Assembly: GCA_035472475.1 (NCBI GenBank)
Contig: DATIPA010000208.1
Coordinates: 1-24,576 of the forward strand
DNA: 24,576 bases
Direction: 5' to 3'
Origin: JAFAXD01 sp035472475
GTDB lineage: Bacteria > Pseudomonadota > Alphaproteobacteria > Rhizobiales > Xanthobacteraceae
Below the pieces are notes generated by a model, which was not told the DNA's origin, searched no databases, and saw only the letters and a program-made list of their open reading frames with translations. Made by a program: the position numbers and the translations under genes. Each line of letters starts with the position of its first letter. Within the stretch, counting starts at the first letter, position 1. This document shows, piece after piece, positions 7,816 to 15,708 of the stretch.

Positions 7816-8982
7816 ATGCGAACACTCACACTTTCGCTGACCGCAGCCGGACTTGTGCTCGGACTAGCGACGCACGCCAACGCTCAAGATTCGATCAAGG
7901 TCGGCGTTCTGGTCGGCTACTCGGGCATCTCCTCGCTCAGCGGCCAGCAGACCGACGCGGCGATCAAGCTGTTCCAGAAGCGCTATGGCGAGGCACCCGG
8001 CGGCAAGAAGATTGAACTGATCCGGCGCGACACCACCGGTCCCAATCCCGAGGTCGCCAAGCGGCTCGTGCAGGAAGTCGTGACCCGCGACAAGGCCCGC
8101 ATCCTGATCGGGCCTGATTTCACCCCGAACACGCTTGCGGCGGCCCCGATTGTGACCGAGGCCAAGATCCCGACAATGGTGATCGGCGCGGCAACGACCG
8201 GCATCATCGAGAAGTCGCCGTACTTCACCCGCACCTTTTTTGCGACCCCGCAGCAGTGCAAGCCGCTCGCCCCCTATGCGGTGAAGAACAATTGGAAGCG
8301 GGTCTACGTGATGGTGGCCGACTTTGCGCCCGGTCACGACTGCGAGAAGTACTACATCTCTACCTTGACTGAAGCCGGCGGCACCGTCGTCGGCAACGTC
8401 CGCATTCCGCTCAGCAATCCGGAATTCTCCGCCTACATGCAGCGGATCAAGGACTCCAAGCCCGACGCTCTGTTCATCTTCATGCCGTTGGGCGAACCCA
8501 GCATCGGCGCCCTGCGCGCCGTAAACGATTCCGGATTGAAGGCATCCGGGGTCAAGATCCTGGCCGTCGGCGACACGACCGACGAGACCTACGTGGACGC
8601 GGTCGGCGACGCGGCGCTCGGCACGATCACCACGGGGATCTACTCGACCCAGCACGACTCAGCGATGAACAAGGAGTTCGTCAAGGATTTCGAAGCGCTC
8701 AACGGCAAGTCGCCGCGCATCGGCTGGACCGCGATCGCGATCTGGGACGCGTTCCGGCTGGCCTATGACGGGTTGGAAGCGCAGTCCGGGAGCAGCTTTG
8801 ACCCCGACAAGTTCATGGCGTTCGTGCACGGCCGCTCGTTCGAGAGCCCGCGCGGCCCGATCACCATCGACAAGGCCACCGGCGACATCATCCAGAACAT
8901 CTATATCCGACGCACCGACAAGATCGACGGCGTTCTGCAGAACGTCGAGATCGCCACGCTGCCAAACGAAGGGTTCAAATAA
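7816..8982 (+). CDS. livK: Periplasmic substrate-binding protein, LivK/branched-chain amino acid type
   Basis: 388 residues; binds the transported solute in the periplasm. Signal peptide MRTLTLSLTAAGLVLG with likely cleavage after ANA (residue 23). A type I periplasmic-binding fold follows (IKVGVLVGYSGISSLSGQQ, then VQEVVTRDKARILIGPDFT). The chosen ATG lies nine bases after GGGAGG; an ATG six bases earlier would sit too close to that site. A small hairpin (GCCG-TAAA-CGGC with flanking GC pairs, 7781-7798) stands just before the ribosome site. In such clusters this family often binds aromatic or short-chain acids and not amino acids, so the gene name reflects family, not substrate. Confidence 0.92.
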   Translation: MRTLTLSLTAAGLVLGLATHANAQDSIKVGVLVGYSGISSLSGQQTDAAIKLFQKRYGEAPGGKKIELIRRDTTGPNPEVAKRLVQEVVTRDKARILIGPDFTPNTLAAAPIVTEAKIPTMVIGAATTGIIEKSPYFTRTFFATPQQCKPLAPYAVKNNWKRVYVMVADFAPGHDCEKYYISTLTEAGGTVVGNVRIPLSNPEFSAYMQRIKDSKPDALFIFMPLGEPSIGALRAVNDSGLKASGVKILAVGDTTDETYVDAVGDAALGTITTGIYSTQHDSAMNKEFVKDFEALNGKSPRIGWTAIAIWDAFRLAYDGLEAQSGSSFDPDKFMAFVHGRSFESPRGPITIDKATGDIIQNIYIRRTDKIDGVLQNVEIATLPNEGFK

Positions 8983-9006
8983 TCCCGCCGCACGGGTGGA
9001 GCATCC

Positions 9007-9870
9007 ATGACCTCAGTGCTGACGGTGCTCTTCAACGGTGTTGCGTACGGAATGCTGCTGTTCATCATGTCGGTCGGCCTGTCGGTCACGATGGGCATGA
9101 TGAACTTCGTCAACCTGGCGCAGGCCAGCTTCTCGATGCTGGGCGGCTACACCATGGTAGCCGTCACCCAGAAATTCGGGATTCCGTTTCTGGCGAGCCT
9201 GCCGATTGCGTTCGTCGTGGTCGGGATCGCGTCGCTGGTGCTCGAACGCCTGGTCTTCCGGCACTTCTACGGCACCGATGATCTGACCCAGGTCCTGCTG
9301 ACGATCGGATTGATTTTCATGTCAATCGCGATCGTCACCTATTTCTGGGGCAGCACCTACCAACAGGTTAGCGTGCCGGCGTGGCTGACTGGCCAGCAGG
9401 AGGTGCTGGGGTTCACACTCGAACGCTATCGCATGTTTCTGGTCGTGGTCGGCGGAGCCCTGGCTTTCGTGCTGGTGTTCGGGCTGGAGCGGACCCGGTT
9501 TGGGGCGATTGTGCGGGCTTGCGTCGACAACAATCGTGTCGCCCGCGCGTGTGGTCTCAATACCCAGCTGGTGTTCGCCCTGACATTCGCCATTGGCGGG
9601 GGGCTTGCCGGTCTCGCCGGCGCGCTGTCGGCTAATCTGCTCGGCATCGATCCGAATTTTCCGCTACGCTACTTGGTGTATCTGCTGATTGTCGTTTCGG
9701 TCGGCGGCATGGGTACGATCAGCGGAACGCTAATCGCCGGCCTGGTGCTGGGGGTCGGAGACGTTGCCTGCAAGTATTACGTGCCGCAGATTGGGGGATT
9801 CGTGATCTATGCGATCACGGTCGCGGTCATGCTGTGGCGACCGCATGGGCTCTTGGGGCGCCGCGCATGA
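9007..9870 (+). CDS. livH: ABC transporter inner-membrane permease, LivH family
   Basis: 287 residues, nearly all hydrophobic helices. It carries the family N-terminus (FNGVAYGMLLFIMSVGLSV, then MGMMNFVNLAQASF) and the conserved cytoplasmic loop VRACVDNNRVARACGLN (about 168-184) that contacts the ATPases. GGTGGAG stands six bases before the ATG, and the gene follows the binding protein after 24 bases. Its TGA overlaps the start of the second permease (ATGA). With LivM it forms the membrane channel of the importer. Confidence 0.93.
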   Translation: MTSVLTVLFNGVAYGMLLFIMSVGLSVTMGMMNFVNLAQASFSMLGGYTMVAVTQKFGIPFLASLPIAFVVVGIASLVLERLVFRHFYGTDDLTQVLLTIGLIFMSIAIVTYFWGSTYQQVSVPAWLTGQQEVLGFTLERYRMFLVVVGGALAFVLVFGLERTRFGAIVRACVDNNRVARACGLNTQLVFALTFAIGGGLAGLAGALSANLLGIDPNFPLRYLVYLLIVVSVGGMGTISGTLIAGLVLGVGDVACKYYVPQIGGFVIYAITVAVMLWRPHGLLGRRA

Positions 9871-10865
9871 GTTCGCTAAGCGATCCCGCGCCGAGGCTGC
9901 CTGGACAACAGTATTTCGCGTCCATCGCACGCTGGAGTCCAGGCGAGATCATCTTCTGGGCGGCCCTGCTGGCGGTATTCTTCGTTCCGGACGCGAACCT
10001 TCCGCTCTACGGCCAAATCGTGATCTGGGGCCTGTTTGCGATGTCGCTCGACCTGCTGCTCGGATATCGCGGCATTCCGTCGATGGGCCACGCGGCTTTC
10101 TTCGGCATCGGCGCCTATACGGCCGGCTATCTCGGCAAATTCGGATGGACCGAACCGATCAGCGGACTTGTGCTGGCAGCGCTCGTTGCCGGGCTCGTCG
10201 GTTGGCTTACCGGCCGCGTCATCCAACGGGTGAGTGGCATCGCGCTGTTGATGGTGACGCTCGGTCTCAATCTGATCCTCTACGACATCGTCCATCGGCA
10301 GAGCGAGCTTACCGGCGGCGACGACGGCCTGCAGGGTGTTGTCATCGCTCCGGTGCTCGGGCTGTTCCGGTTCGATATCTTCGGTCGTACCGCGTATCTC
10401 TATGCGCTTGCGGTCACGTTTGTGCTGTTTCTGGTGGCGCGTGCACTCGTCAAGTCGCCATTCGGCCTGGCGCTGCTCGGCGCGCGCGAAAATCCGCGCC
10501 GCATGATCACGCTCGGCACGCCGATCGAGCGCGACGTATCGACGGTATTCGCGATCGCCTCGGCGATGGCCGGCGCCGCCGGCGCGCTACTCACCCAGAC
10601 CACGCAGTTCGTGTCGCCCGCAACCCTGTCGTTTCAGCGCTCGGCCGATGTGCTGGTGATCCTTATCATCGGCGGCACCGGCCGACTCTATGGCGGGTTC
10701 ATCGGCGCAATCGTGTTTCTGCTGCTGCGCGATTGGCTCGCCGCGCTCAGCCCGGTCTACTGGTATTTCTGGATCGGGTTTCTGCTGGTCATCGTGGTTG
10801 CGTTCTTTCGGAGGGGGATCGTGCCGTCGGTCGAGACGCTGGCGCAGCGCCTGCGCCGGCGATGA
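9867..10865 (+). CDS. livM: ABC transporter inner-membrane permease, LivM family
   Basis: 332 residues. The start MSSLSDPAP overlaps the livH stop by four bases and has GGGGCG upstream; the frame is open eleven codons earlier but those lie within livH. Family segments: LLGYRGIPSMGHAAFFGIGAY (about 67-87) and the ATPase-contact loop LLGARENPRRMITLGT (about 213-228). It has multiple membrane helices and ends in the basic tail RLRRR. Its stop again overlaps the next start (ATGA). It is the second half of the heterodimeric permease. Confidence 0.93.
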   Translation: MSSLSDPAPRLPGQQYFASIARWSPGEIIFWAALLAVFFVPDANLPLYGQIVIWGLFAMSLDLLLGYRGIPSMGHAAFFGIGAYTAGYLGKFGWTEPISGLVLAALVAGLVGWLTGRVIQRVSGIALLMVTLGLNLILYDIVHRQSELTGGDDGLQGVVIAPVLGLFRFDIFGRTAYLYALAVTFVLFLVARALVKSPFGLALLGARENPRRMITLGTPIERDVSTVFAIASAMAGAAGALLTQTTQFVSPATLSFQRSADVLVILIIGGTGRLYGGFIGAIVFLLLRDWLAALSPVYWYFWIGFLLVIVVAFFRRGIVPSVETLAQRLRRR

Positions 10866-11620
10866 CCGATGCCGCGTCCGATCAGTCGGTGCTTGAGACG
10901 CGCGACCTGCGCATGGCGTTCGGCGGTCTTGTTGTCTTCGAGAACCTGAATTTCTCCCTGCGGCGCGGCGAGCGGCACGCCATCATCGGCCCGAACGGCG
11001 CCGGCAAGACGACCTTTGTGAGTCTCGTCACCGGCTTGTTGCGTCCGACCGGGGGTGACGTGATGTTCAACGGCCGGGTGATCACGCATTCCTCCCCGCA
11101 ACAGCGCGTGAAAGCCGGCATCGCGCGCACGTTTCAGATCAATTCGCTGTTCAAGGCGCTCAACCCGCTCGCGTCGCTTGTCATCGCGCTGGCCGAGCGC
11201 GAGGGCAGGGGCGGCATCTCGCTGCGCTCGGTGGCACGGCAAGCAGGCTTGATCGAGGAAGCGAGCGCACTGCTTGCAAAATTTGGTCTCGCCGACGATG
11301 CGTTGGTGACGACGGAGAAACTGCCCTATGGCAAGCAACGGTTGCTCGAAGTTGCGCTGGCGCTCGCGCTGCGGCCGCAACTGCTGCTGCTCGACGAGCC
11401 GGCGGCGGGACTCTCGACCGAACAGGGGCATGAGCTTTTTCGGCAGTTGGCGATCCTGACCGGAGACACCACGGTCCTGTTCATCGAGCACGACATGAAC
11501 CTCGTGTTCCGCTATGCGGATCGCGTGTCGGTGTTCGCGGCCGGGGCGCTGGTGGTGCAGGACACGCCCGAACGCGTGCGCAATCACCCGCGCGTGCGGG
11601 AGGTCTACCTTGGCGTCTGA
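10862..11620 (+). CDS. livG: ABC transporter ATPase, LivG family
   Basis: 252-residue nucleotide-binding subunit on the cytoplasmic face. Walker A GPNGAGKTT (43-51), Q-loop in ARTFQINSLF (88-97), LivG-type signature LPYGKQRLLE (154-163) in place of LSGGQ, Walker B LLLLDEP (174-180) with catalytic Glu179, and switch His210 in IEHDMN. The start overlaps the livM stop (ATGA). It pairs with the LivF ATPase that overlaps its 3' end. Confidence 0.95.
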   Translation: MTDAASDQSVLETRDLRMAFGGLVVFENLNFSLRRGERHAIIGPNGAGKTTFVSLVTGLLRPTGGDVMFNGRVITHSSPQQRVKAGIARTFQINSLFKALNPLASLVIALAEREGRGGISLRSVARQAGLIEEASALLAKFGLADDALVTTEKLPYGKQRLLEVALALALRPQLLLLDEPAAGLSTEQGHELFRQLAILTGDTTVLFIEHDMNLVFRYADRVSVFAAGALVVQDTPERVRNHPRVREVYLGV

Positions 11621-12323
11621 CGTCCCGGCGCTCGCGGTCAAGGGCCTGCTCGCCGGATACGGCCCGGCACGCGTGCTGCATGGCGTCGACTTCGCGGTTG
11701 CCCGCGGCGAGATGGTGGTTGTGATCGGCCGCAACGGCGTCGGCAAGACCACGCTGATCGAGACGTTGTGCGGTTTGACGACGCTGCAGGGCGGAGAGAT
11801 TTTTCTTCACGGCGCGCGGGTCGAGGCGCTGCCCGCGCACCGCCGCAGTCGGCTCGGGCTCGGGTGGGTGCCGCAGGAGCGCGAGGTGTTCGGGTCGCTG
11901 ACGGTTGAGGAAAACCTCGCCGTCGTGGCGCGGCCCGGCGTTTGGACAGTCGACAAGCTCTTCGATTTGTTTCCACGTCTGGGCGCGCGCCGCCGCAATT
12001 CGGGTATTCAGCTCTCGGGCGGCGAGCAGCAAATGCTCGCCATCGCGCGCGCGCTCGCGACCAATCCGTCAGTGTTGTTGTTGGACGAACCGGTGGAAGG
12101 GCTCGCCCCGCTCGTGGTGCAGGAGCTGGTGGGGGCGATCGCACGCATGCGCGCGAGTGGCGATTTGGCGATCCTGATGGTCGAACAGAAGTTCGAGATC
12201 GCGCTCGCGAACTCGGATCGCTGCCTGGTCATGGACCACGGCGAGATCGTGCACCGCTGTACCAGCGAAGATCTTCTGCATGATCAGGCGACGCTCGACC
12301 GCCTGATTGGAGTGGCCCAATGA
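11610..12323 (+). CDS. livF: ABC transporter ATPase, LivF family (TTG start)
   Basis: 237 residues. Walker A GRNGVGKTT (40-48), Q-loop WVPQEREVF (86-94), signature LSGGEQQ (135-141) and Walker B LLLDEP (156-161) with Glu160. At the switch position it has VEQ, as LivF proteins usually do, where LivG has His. No ATG fits: the only start that gives a normal LivF N-terminus (ASDVPALAVKGLLAGYG) is a TTG, with GGAGG six bases upstream and inside the end of livG. The overlap implies translational coupling. It ends 13 bases from the convergent anti-sigma gene, with no room for a conventional terminator. Confidence 0.93.
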   Translation: MASDVPALAVKGLLAGYGPARVLHGVDFAVARGEMVVVIGRNGVGKTTLIETLCGLTTLQGGEIFLHGARVEALPAHRRSRLGLGWVPQEREVFGSLTVEENLAVVARPGVWTVDKLFDLFPRLGARRRNSGIQLSGGEQQMLAIARALATNPSVLLLDEPVEGLAPLVVQELVGAIARMRASGDLAILMVEQKFEIALANSDRCLVMDHGEIVHRCTSEDLLHDQATLDRLIGVAQ

Positions 12324-12336
12324 TCCAGAACGGTGG

Positions 12337-13083
12337 CTACAGCAAAGCCTGCAGCTGCTGCAGCTCGGCGCCGTTGAGGTCGGACACCGCCCAATAAGTG
12401 AGGCCGTTGTGCCGCCAAGTCAGCAGATTGTAAGTGTTGACCGGGATCAGCCGCGGCGCCGCATCGCCAGGGCTGGCCGATGGCCAAACAAATACGTTCA
12501 CCGTGTGCAGCCGGCGCTTGTAGACCAGCGCGGCGACGCGGCGTCCGCCGATGTAATCGAGACGGGCGCCGACGAGCGGAAAGCCTTCGGCGGCCGGATC
12601 CTTCACCTCCGGGGCGAACTCGACCCGGCCGTTGAACCAGGGCTTCACGCTGTGCGGGTCGCCGGACGCAACCTGGATCGGACTATCCTGCAACAGCGAG
12701 CGCACGTGCGCGGATAGTACGTCCTGTTCGATTCGCGACTCGCTCTCCATGTATCGGGTGAACGACCAGGTGCCGAACACGGCGATCAGACAGACCGCCG
12801 CCATGGCGGCAAGCTGCTGGACCCACGGCTTGCCGCGGACCAGGACTGGGCGCTGTTCGGCCGTTGCCTGTGCCAGGGCTTGGCGCACACGCGTCTCCAT
12901 GCGCGCCGGCAGAATCTCGCGGCCCGCGCTCTTGAGCTGCTGGCTCAGCCTGCGGAAGTCGGCCTGAACGCCTGCACAGGCCACGCATGCAGCCATGTGC
13001 TGGCGCAGCTCGCCGGCGCCCACGTCCGACACTTCGCCATCGATGCTGGCGCTGATCAGCGCCTGGGCCTCGTCACATTGCAT
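12337..13083 (-). CDS. Transmembrane zinc-finger anti-sigma factor
   Basis: 248 residues. The N-terminal zinc-binding anti-sigma domain has Cys3 and HMAACVAC (His29, Cys33, Cys36), the usual H-x3-C-x2-C arrangement that binds the partner sigma factor. One membrane helix spans about 88-108, followed by a ~140-residue periplasmic domain with no Cys cluster that presumably senses the signal. It starts 11 bases inside the sigma gene's 3' end, so the two are co-translated. By analogy with ZAS-family proteins it holds the ECF sigma factor inactive at the membrane until an envelope or redox signal releases it. Confidence 0.88.
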   Translation of the reverse strand: MQCDEAQALISASIDGEVSDVGAGELRQHMAACVACAGVQADFRRLSQQLKSAGREILPARMETRVRQALAQATAEQRPVLVRGKPWVQQLAAMAAVCLIAVFGTWSFTRYMESESRIEQDVLSAHVRSLLQDSPIQVASGDPHSVKPWFNGRVEFAPEVKDPAAEGFPLVGARLDYIGGRRVAALVYKRRLHTVNVFVWPSASPGDAAPRLIPVNTYNLLTWRHNGLTYWAVSDLNGAELQQLQALL

Positions 13084-13633
13084 CTTTCTCTTCCTTCTCG
13101 ATCAACGCGCCGAGCCGCGTTCGCAGCTCGCCGCGCGCGCGCGACAGTCGCGACATCACGGTCCCGACCGGTGCGCCGATGACGTCGGCGATTTCGTTGT
13201 AGGAGAGCTCTTCGAGCTCGCGCAGCACCAGCACCTCGCGAAACGCAGGCGCGAGCCCGGCGAGCGCGGTGAGCACGCGGGCGCGCTCCTGCGCTCCGAT
13301 CAGCAGCGCTTCCGGCGACGGCTCTTCCGAAGCGATCCAGGCCTCGCCGACGGAATCGCCGGCGCGTGGGGCGAACGCCTCCTGAATGGACACCACGTTG
13401 CGCGCGCGCTTTCGTCCCGCCAGCCAGCGGTAGGCCACATTGCGCACAATGGTCAGCAGCCAAGGCTTGATGTCGCCGCCCCGGAATGTCGCAAAGCTCC
13501 GGAACGCCCGCACGAACGCGTCCTGAACGATGTCTTCGGCATCCGGCCGGCTGCGCACCAGCCAATAGGCCAGATTGTGCGCCGCATCGAGATGCGGCAG
13601 CGCAAGTTGCTCAAACGTCGTTCGCGAGCTCAT
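13073..13633 (-). CDS. ECF-type RNA polymerase sigma-70 factor
   Basis: 186 residues with the two ECF domains only. Sigma2 is at about 12-75 (DAEDIVQDAFVRAFRSF, then RGGDIKPWLLTIVRNVAYRW). Sigma4 is at about 120-175 (FREVLVLRELEELSYNEIAD, then IGAPVGTVMSRLSRARGELR), which reads the -35 element. The start MSSRTTFEQ was chosen because longer forms would run through the promoter and because AGGG lies about six bases upstream. It forms an operon with the membrane anti-sigma factor. A promoter motif identical in layout to the one facing the MBL operon stands about 44 bases upstream, implying autoregulation. Confidence 0.94.
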   Translation of the reverse strand: MSSRTTFEQLALPHLDAAHNLAYWLVRSRPDAEDIVQDAFVRAFRSFATFRGGDIKPWLLTIVRNVAYRWLAGRKRARNVVSIQEAFAPRAGDSVGEAWIASEEPSPEALLIGAQERARVLTALAGLAPAFREVLVLRELEELSYNEIADVIGAPVGTVMSRLSRARGELRTRLGALIEKEEKDAM

Positions 13634-13676
13634 GCCAAGCCCTGAGAAAGGAGGTCGCAGACCGCCACGTGAGGTG

Positions 13677-13702
13677 GACTCCGGGCGGCGCGAATTTATT
13701 CC
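13677..13702 (-). promoter_or_regulatory. Predicted ECF promoter driving the sigma/anti-sigma operon
   Basis: On the minus strand GGAATAAA (13695-13702) is followed after exactly 13 bases by GAGTC (13677-13681). This fits an ECF -35 (GGAAT) and -10 (GTC) with 18 bases between them. It lies about 44 bases before the sigma start. The same two blocks at the same spacing face the other way at 13732-13757. Confidence 0.7.
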
Positions 13703-13731
13703 CGAAATAGCGCAAGTCCATGGCAACCCCC

Positions 13732-13757
13732 GGAATAAACCCTGCCACCCCCGAGTC
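13732..13757 (+). promoter_or_regulatory. Predicted ECF promoter driving the MBL-TPR-DoxX operon
   Basis: GGAATAAA (13732-13739), 13 bases, then GAGTC (13753-13757), with the same blocks and spacing as the divergent copy facing the sigma gene. It lies about 79 bases upstream of the metallo-hydrolase ATG. The shared motif is the reason to place the hydrolase, TPR and DoxX genes in the regulon of the adjacent sigma factor. Confidence 0.7.
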
Positions 13758-13835
13758 TGAGAGGAATTGGTCGCGGGCCGGGCACCATAAGCCATGGCCG
13801 CGGCTGTTTTTGGGTTTCATGAGGGAGAACCGTCC

Positions 13836-14798
13836 ATGTTCAACATGTCGCGTCGTGACTTTGTCGTGTCTAGCGGCCTCGCCGCCGCGCTCGGCCTCAA
13901 TGCCCGGCTGGTGGTGCCGGCGTTTGCCCAGAAAACCCCCGACCCGCCCAAGGGAGTTGTTCCGTACAAGGTCGGCTCCGCCGACGTTACGGCGCTCTAT
14001 GACGGCATCTGGGAGAAGCCGCACGACCCGGCCTTCATCGCCAACGCGTCGGTCGACGACGTCAAGGAGGCGATGGTCAAGGCCGGTTTGCCGGCTGATT
14101 TTGTCTCGATCCCGTTCACCGTTGTCGTGGTCAAAAACGGCGGCAAGACCATCCTGTGCGACAGCGGCACCGGCGGCCAGGTGCAGCCGACGGCCGGCAA
14201 GATGATGAGCAACATGAAGGCCGCCGGCATCGATCCGGCCTCGATCGATACGATCCTGATCTCGCATTTCCATCCGGACCACATTTTCGGGCTGATGGAG
14301 AAGGAGACCAACAAGCCGGTCTTTCCCAATGCCGAGATCATCGTATCCGACGTCGAATACAAGTTCTGGACCGATCCCGCGGTGATTGACCGCTTGCCGG
14401 AAGCCCGCAAGGGGCTGGCACGACGCATCCAGGCCGTGTTCCCGACCTGGAAGAACATCAAGCAAGTGACAGGCGAGCCGGAAGTTGCCCCTGGCATTCG
14501 TTTCGTCAGTGCGCCGGGACACACGCCGGGCCACCGCGCGTTCCACCTGTCGTCGGGATCAAGTCAGCTGATGATCTCGAACGACACCGCATACGTCCCG
14601 GCACTCGTCGTCGCGCACCCCGAGTGGCACGGACAATATGACCAGGATGCCAACACCGCCGAAGCCTCGCGGCGCAAGCTGCTCGACCGGGTCATCGCCG
14701 ACAAGATCATGATCTGCGGCTACCACTTCCCGTTCCCGGGCGCCGGCATGGTGAGCAAGGACGGCAGCGGCTACGCGCTGACCATCATGAAGACGTAA
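13836..14798 (+). CDS. Tat-exported metallo-beta-lactamase-fold hydrolase
   Basis: 320 residues. The N-terminus MSRRDFVVSSGLAAALG is a twin-arginine signal with likely cleavage after AFA (residue 31), so the enzyme folds in the cytoplasm and acts in the periplasm. Metal ligands of the MBL fold are all present: HFHPDH (His144, His146, Asp148, His149), His229 in APGHTPGH, Asp250 in SNDTA and His297 in GYHFPFPG. GGGAGA lies about eight bases before the ATG; the frame is open 14 codons earlier without support. It is first in an operon with a TPR and a DoxX gene, under a predicted ECF promoter. The substrate is unknown; lactonase- or quorum-quencher-like relatives exist, but beta-lactam hydrolysis is not implied. 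Confidence 0.9.
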   Translation: MFNMSRRDFVVSSGLAAALGLNARLVVPAFAQKTPDPPKGVVPYKVGSADVTALYDGIWEKPHDPAFIANASVDDVKEAMVKAGLPADFVSIPFTVVVVKNGGKTILCDSGTGGQVQPTAGKMMSNMKAAGIDPASIDTILISHFHPDHIFGLMEKETNKPVFPNAEIIVSDVEYKFWTDPAVIDRLPEARKGLARRIQAVFPTWKNIKQVTGEPEVAPGIRFVSAPGHTPGHRAFHLSSGSSQLMISNDTAYVPALVVAHPEWHGQYDQDANTAEASRRKLLDRVIADKIMICGYHFPFPGAGMVSKDGSGYALTIMKT

Positions 14799-14828
14799 GA
14801 CCGGCGATCGACAGTGAAAGGAATGCGC

Positions 14829-15287
14829 ATGAAAGCGTTCGCGCTTGGCTTCGCCGCGGGCGTGCTGCTCGCGGCAACGCCCGCCCACGCTCCGCTCGCG
14901 TGGGCGGTGGACAACCTCACCTCCAAGGATGCGCCGGATCTCGTCTCGGTCCGCGCCAAGATCAAGGCCAAGGACTACAACGGCGCGATCGCCGAGCTGA
15001 TGCCTATGCTGGTGGCCAACCAGCACGCCGATGTCTACAACCTGATGGGTTTCAGCCTGCGCAAGACCGGCGACTACAAGCAGGCCTATACCTTCTACAA
15101 AAAAGCGCTCGACTTCGATCCCCAGCACAAGGGCGCGCTTGAGTATCTGGGCGAGCTTTACGTTGAGACCGGGCAAGTGGAGAAGGCCAAGGAAAACGTT
15201 GCGCTGCTCCAGAAAATCTGTCCTGCTGGCTGCGAGGAACTGGAAGATCTGCAAGAAGCGATCGCGCAGGCCCCGAAGACGAACTGA
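14829..15287 (+). CDS. Exported TPR-repeat protein
   Basis: 152 residues. Signal peptide MKAFALGFAAGVLLAATPAHA, then at least two tetratricopeptide repeats (about 65-130: VYNLMGFSLRKTGDYKQAY; then ALEYLGELYVETGQVEKAK), a protein-protein binding scaffold in the periplasm. Two Cys near the end (ICPAGC) could form a disulfide. The chosen ATG has AAGGA seven bases upstream; an ATG two codons earlier and a GTG at 14814 are alternatives. It lies 30 bases after the MBL gene and nine bases before doxX, so it is part of that operon, perhaps holding the hydrolase or a membrane partner. Confidence 0.8.
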   Translation: MKAFALGFAAGVLLAATPAHAPLAWAVDNLTSKDAPDLVSVRAKIKAKDYNGAIAELMPMLVANQHADVYNLMGFSLRKTGDYKQAYTFYKKALDFDPQHKGALEYLGELYVETGQVEKAKENVALLQKICPAGCEELEDLQEAIAQAPKTN

Positions 15288-15295
15288 GGCGGAGC

Positions 15296-15697
15296 ATGCC
15301 GTTGCAACAACTCGAGGCGGCCGGCGCGTGGCTCGGCCGTCTGCTGCTGGCTGCAATTTTCCTGCATGAGGCCTGGGCCAAGCTCACGGCCTATGACCAG
15401 GCCGTGAGCTACATGCAGGCCTTTGGATTGCCCGGCTGGCTGCTGCCGTTTGCGATCGCGCTCGAACTCGTCGGCGGCCTTCTCGTCATTGCCGGCCTCT
15501 ACACCAGGGTCGCGGCGCTGGCCTTGGCGGTCTTCTGCGTTGCGACGGCGGTGATCTTTCACAACAAATTCGGCAATCGCAACGAGCTCCTGCATTTCGA
15601 GAAGGATCTGGCGATTGCCGGCGGTTTCCTGGTGCTGGCGGCGCGTGGCGCCGGCGCTTGGGCGCTCGACGCGCTGCGGGATCGCACCAAATCCTAG
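15296..15697 (+). CDS. DoxX-family inner-membrane protein
   Basis: 133 residues with four hydrophobic helices. The DoxX pattern is GRLLLAAIFLHEAWAKL near the N-terminus, then GLPGWLLPFAIALELVGGLLVIAGLYTR, with a conserved charged loop FHNKFGNRNELLHFEKDLAIAGG. GGCGGAG precedes the ATG. DoxX proteins are linked to quinone or thiol redox chemistry in the membrane, but most have no proven reaction. It is last in the MBL-TPR-DoxX operon and converges on cobS with an 11-bp gap. Confidence 0.88.
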   Translation: MPLQQLEAAGAWLGRLLLAAIFLHEAWAKLTAYDQAVSYMQAFGLPGWLLPFAIALELVGGLLVIAGLYTRVAALALAVFCVATAVIFHNKFGNRNELLHFEKDLAIAGGFLVLAARGAGAWALDALRDRTKS

Positions 15698-15708
15698 CCA
15701 CCGACAAG

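Noticed and set aside
9809..10861. Long open frame upstream of and continuous with livG, suggesting a 603-residue protein
   Set aside because: The first 351 codons are an out-of-frame, Arg-rich shadow of livH/livM. LivG starts at the ATG that overlaps the livM stop and has normal family length from there.
13648..13658. GAAAGGAGG on the plus strand, resembling a strong ribosome site
   Set aside because: No plus-strand start codon at proper spacing opens a credible gene there. It falls in the upstream region of the minus-strand sigma gene.
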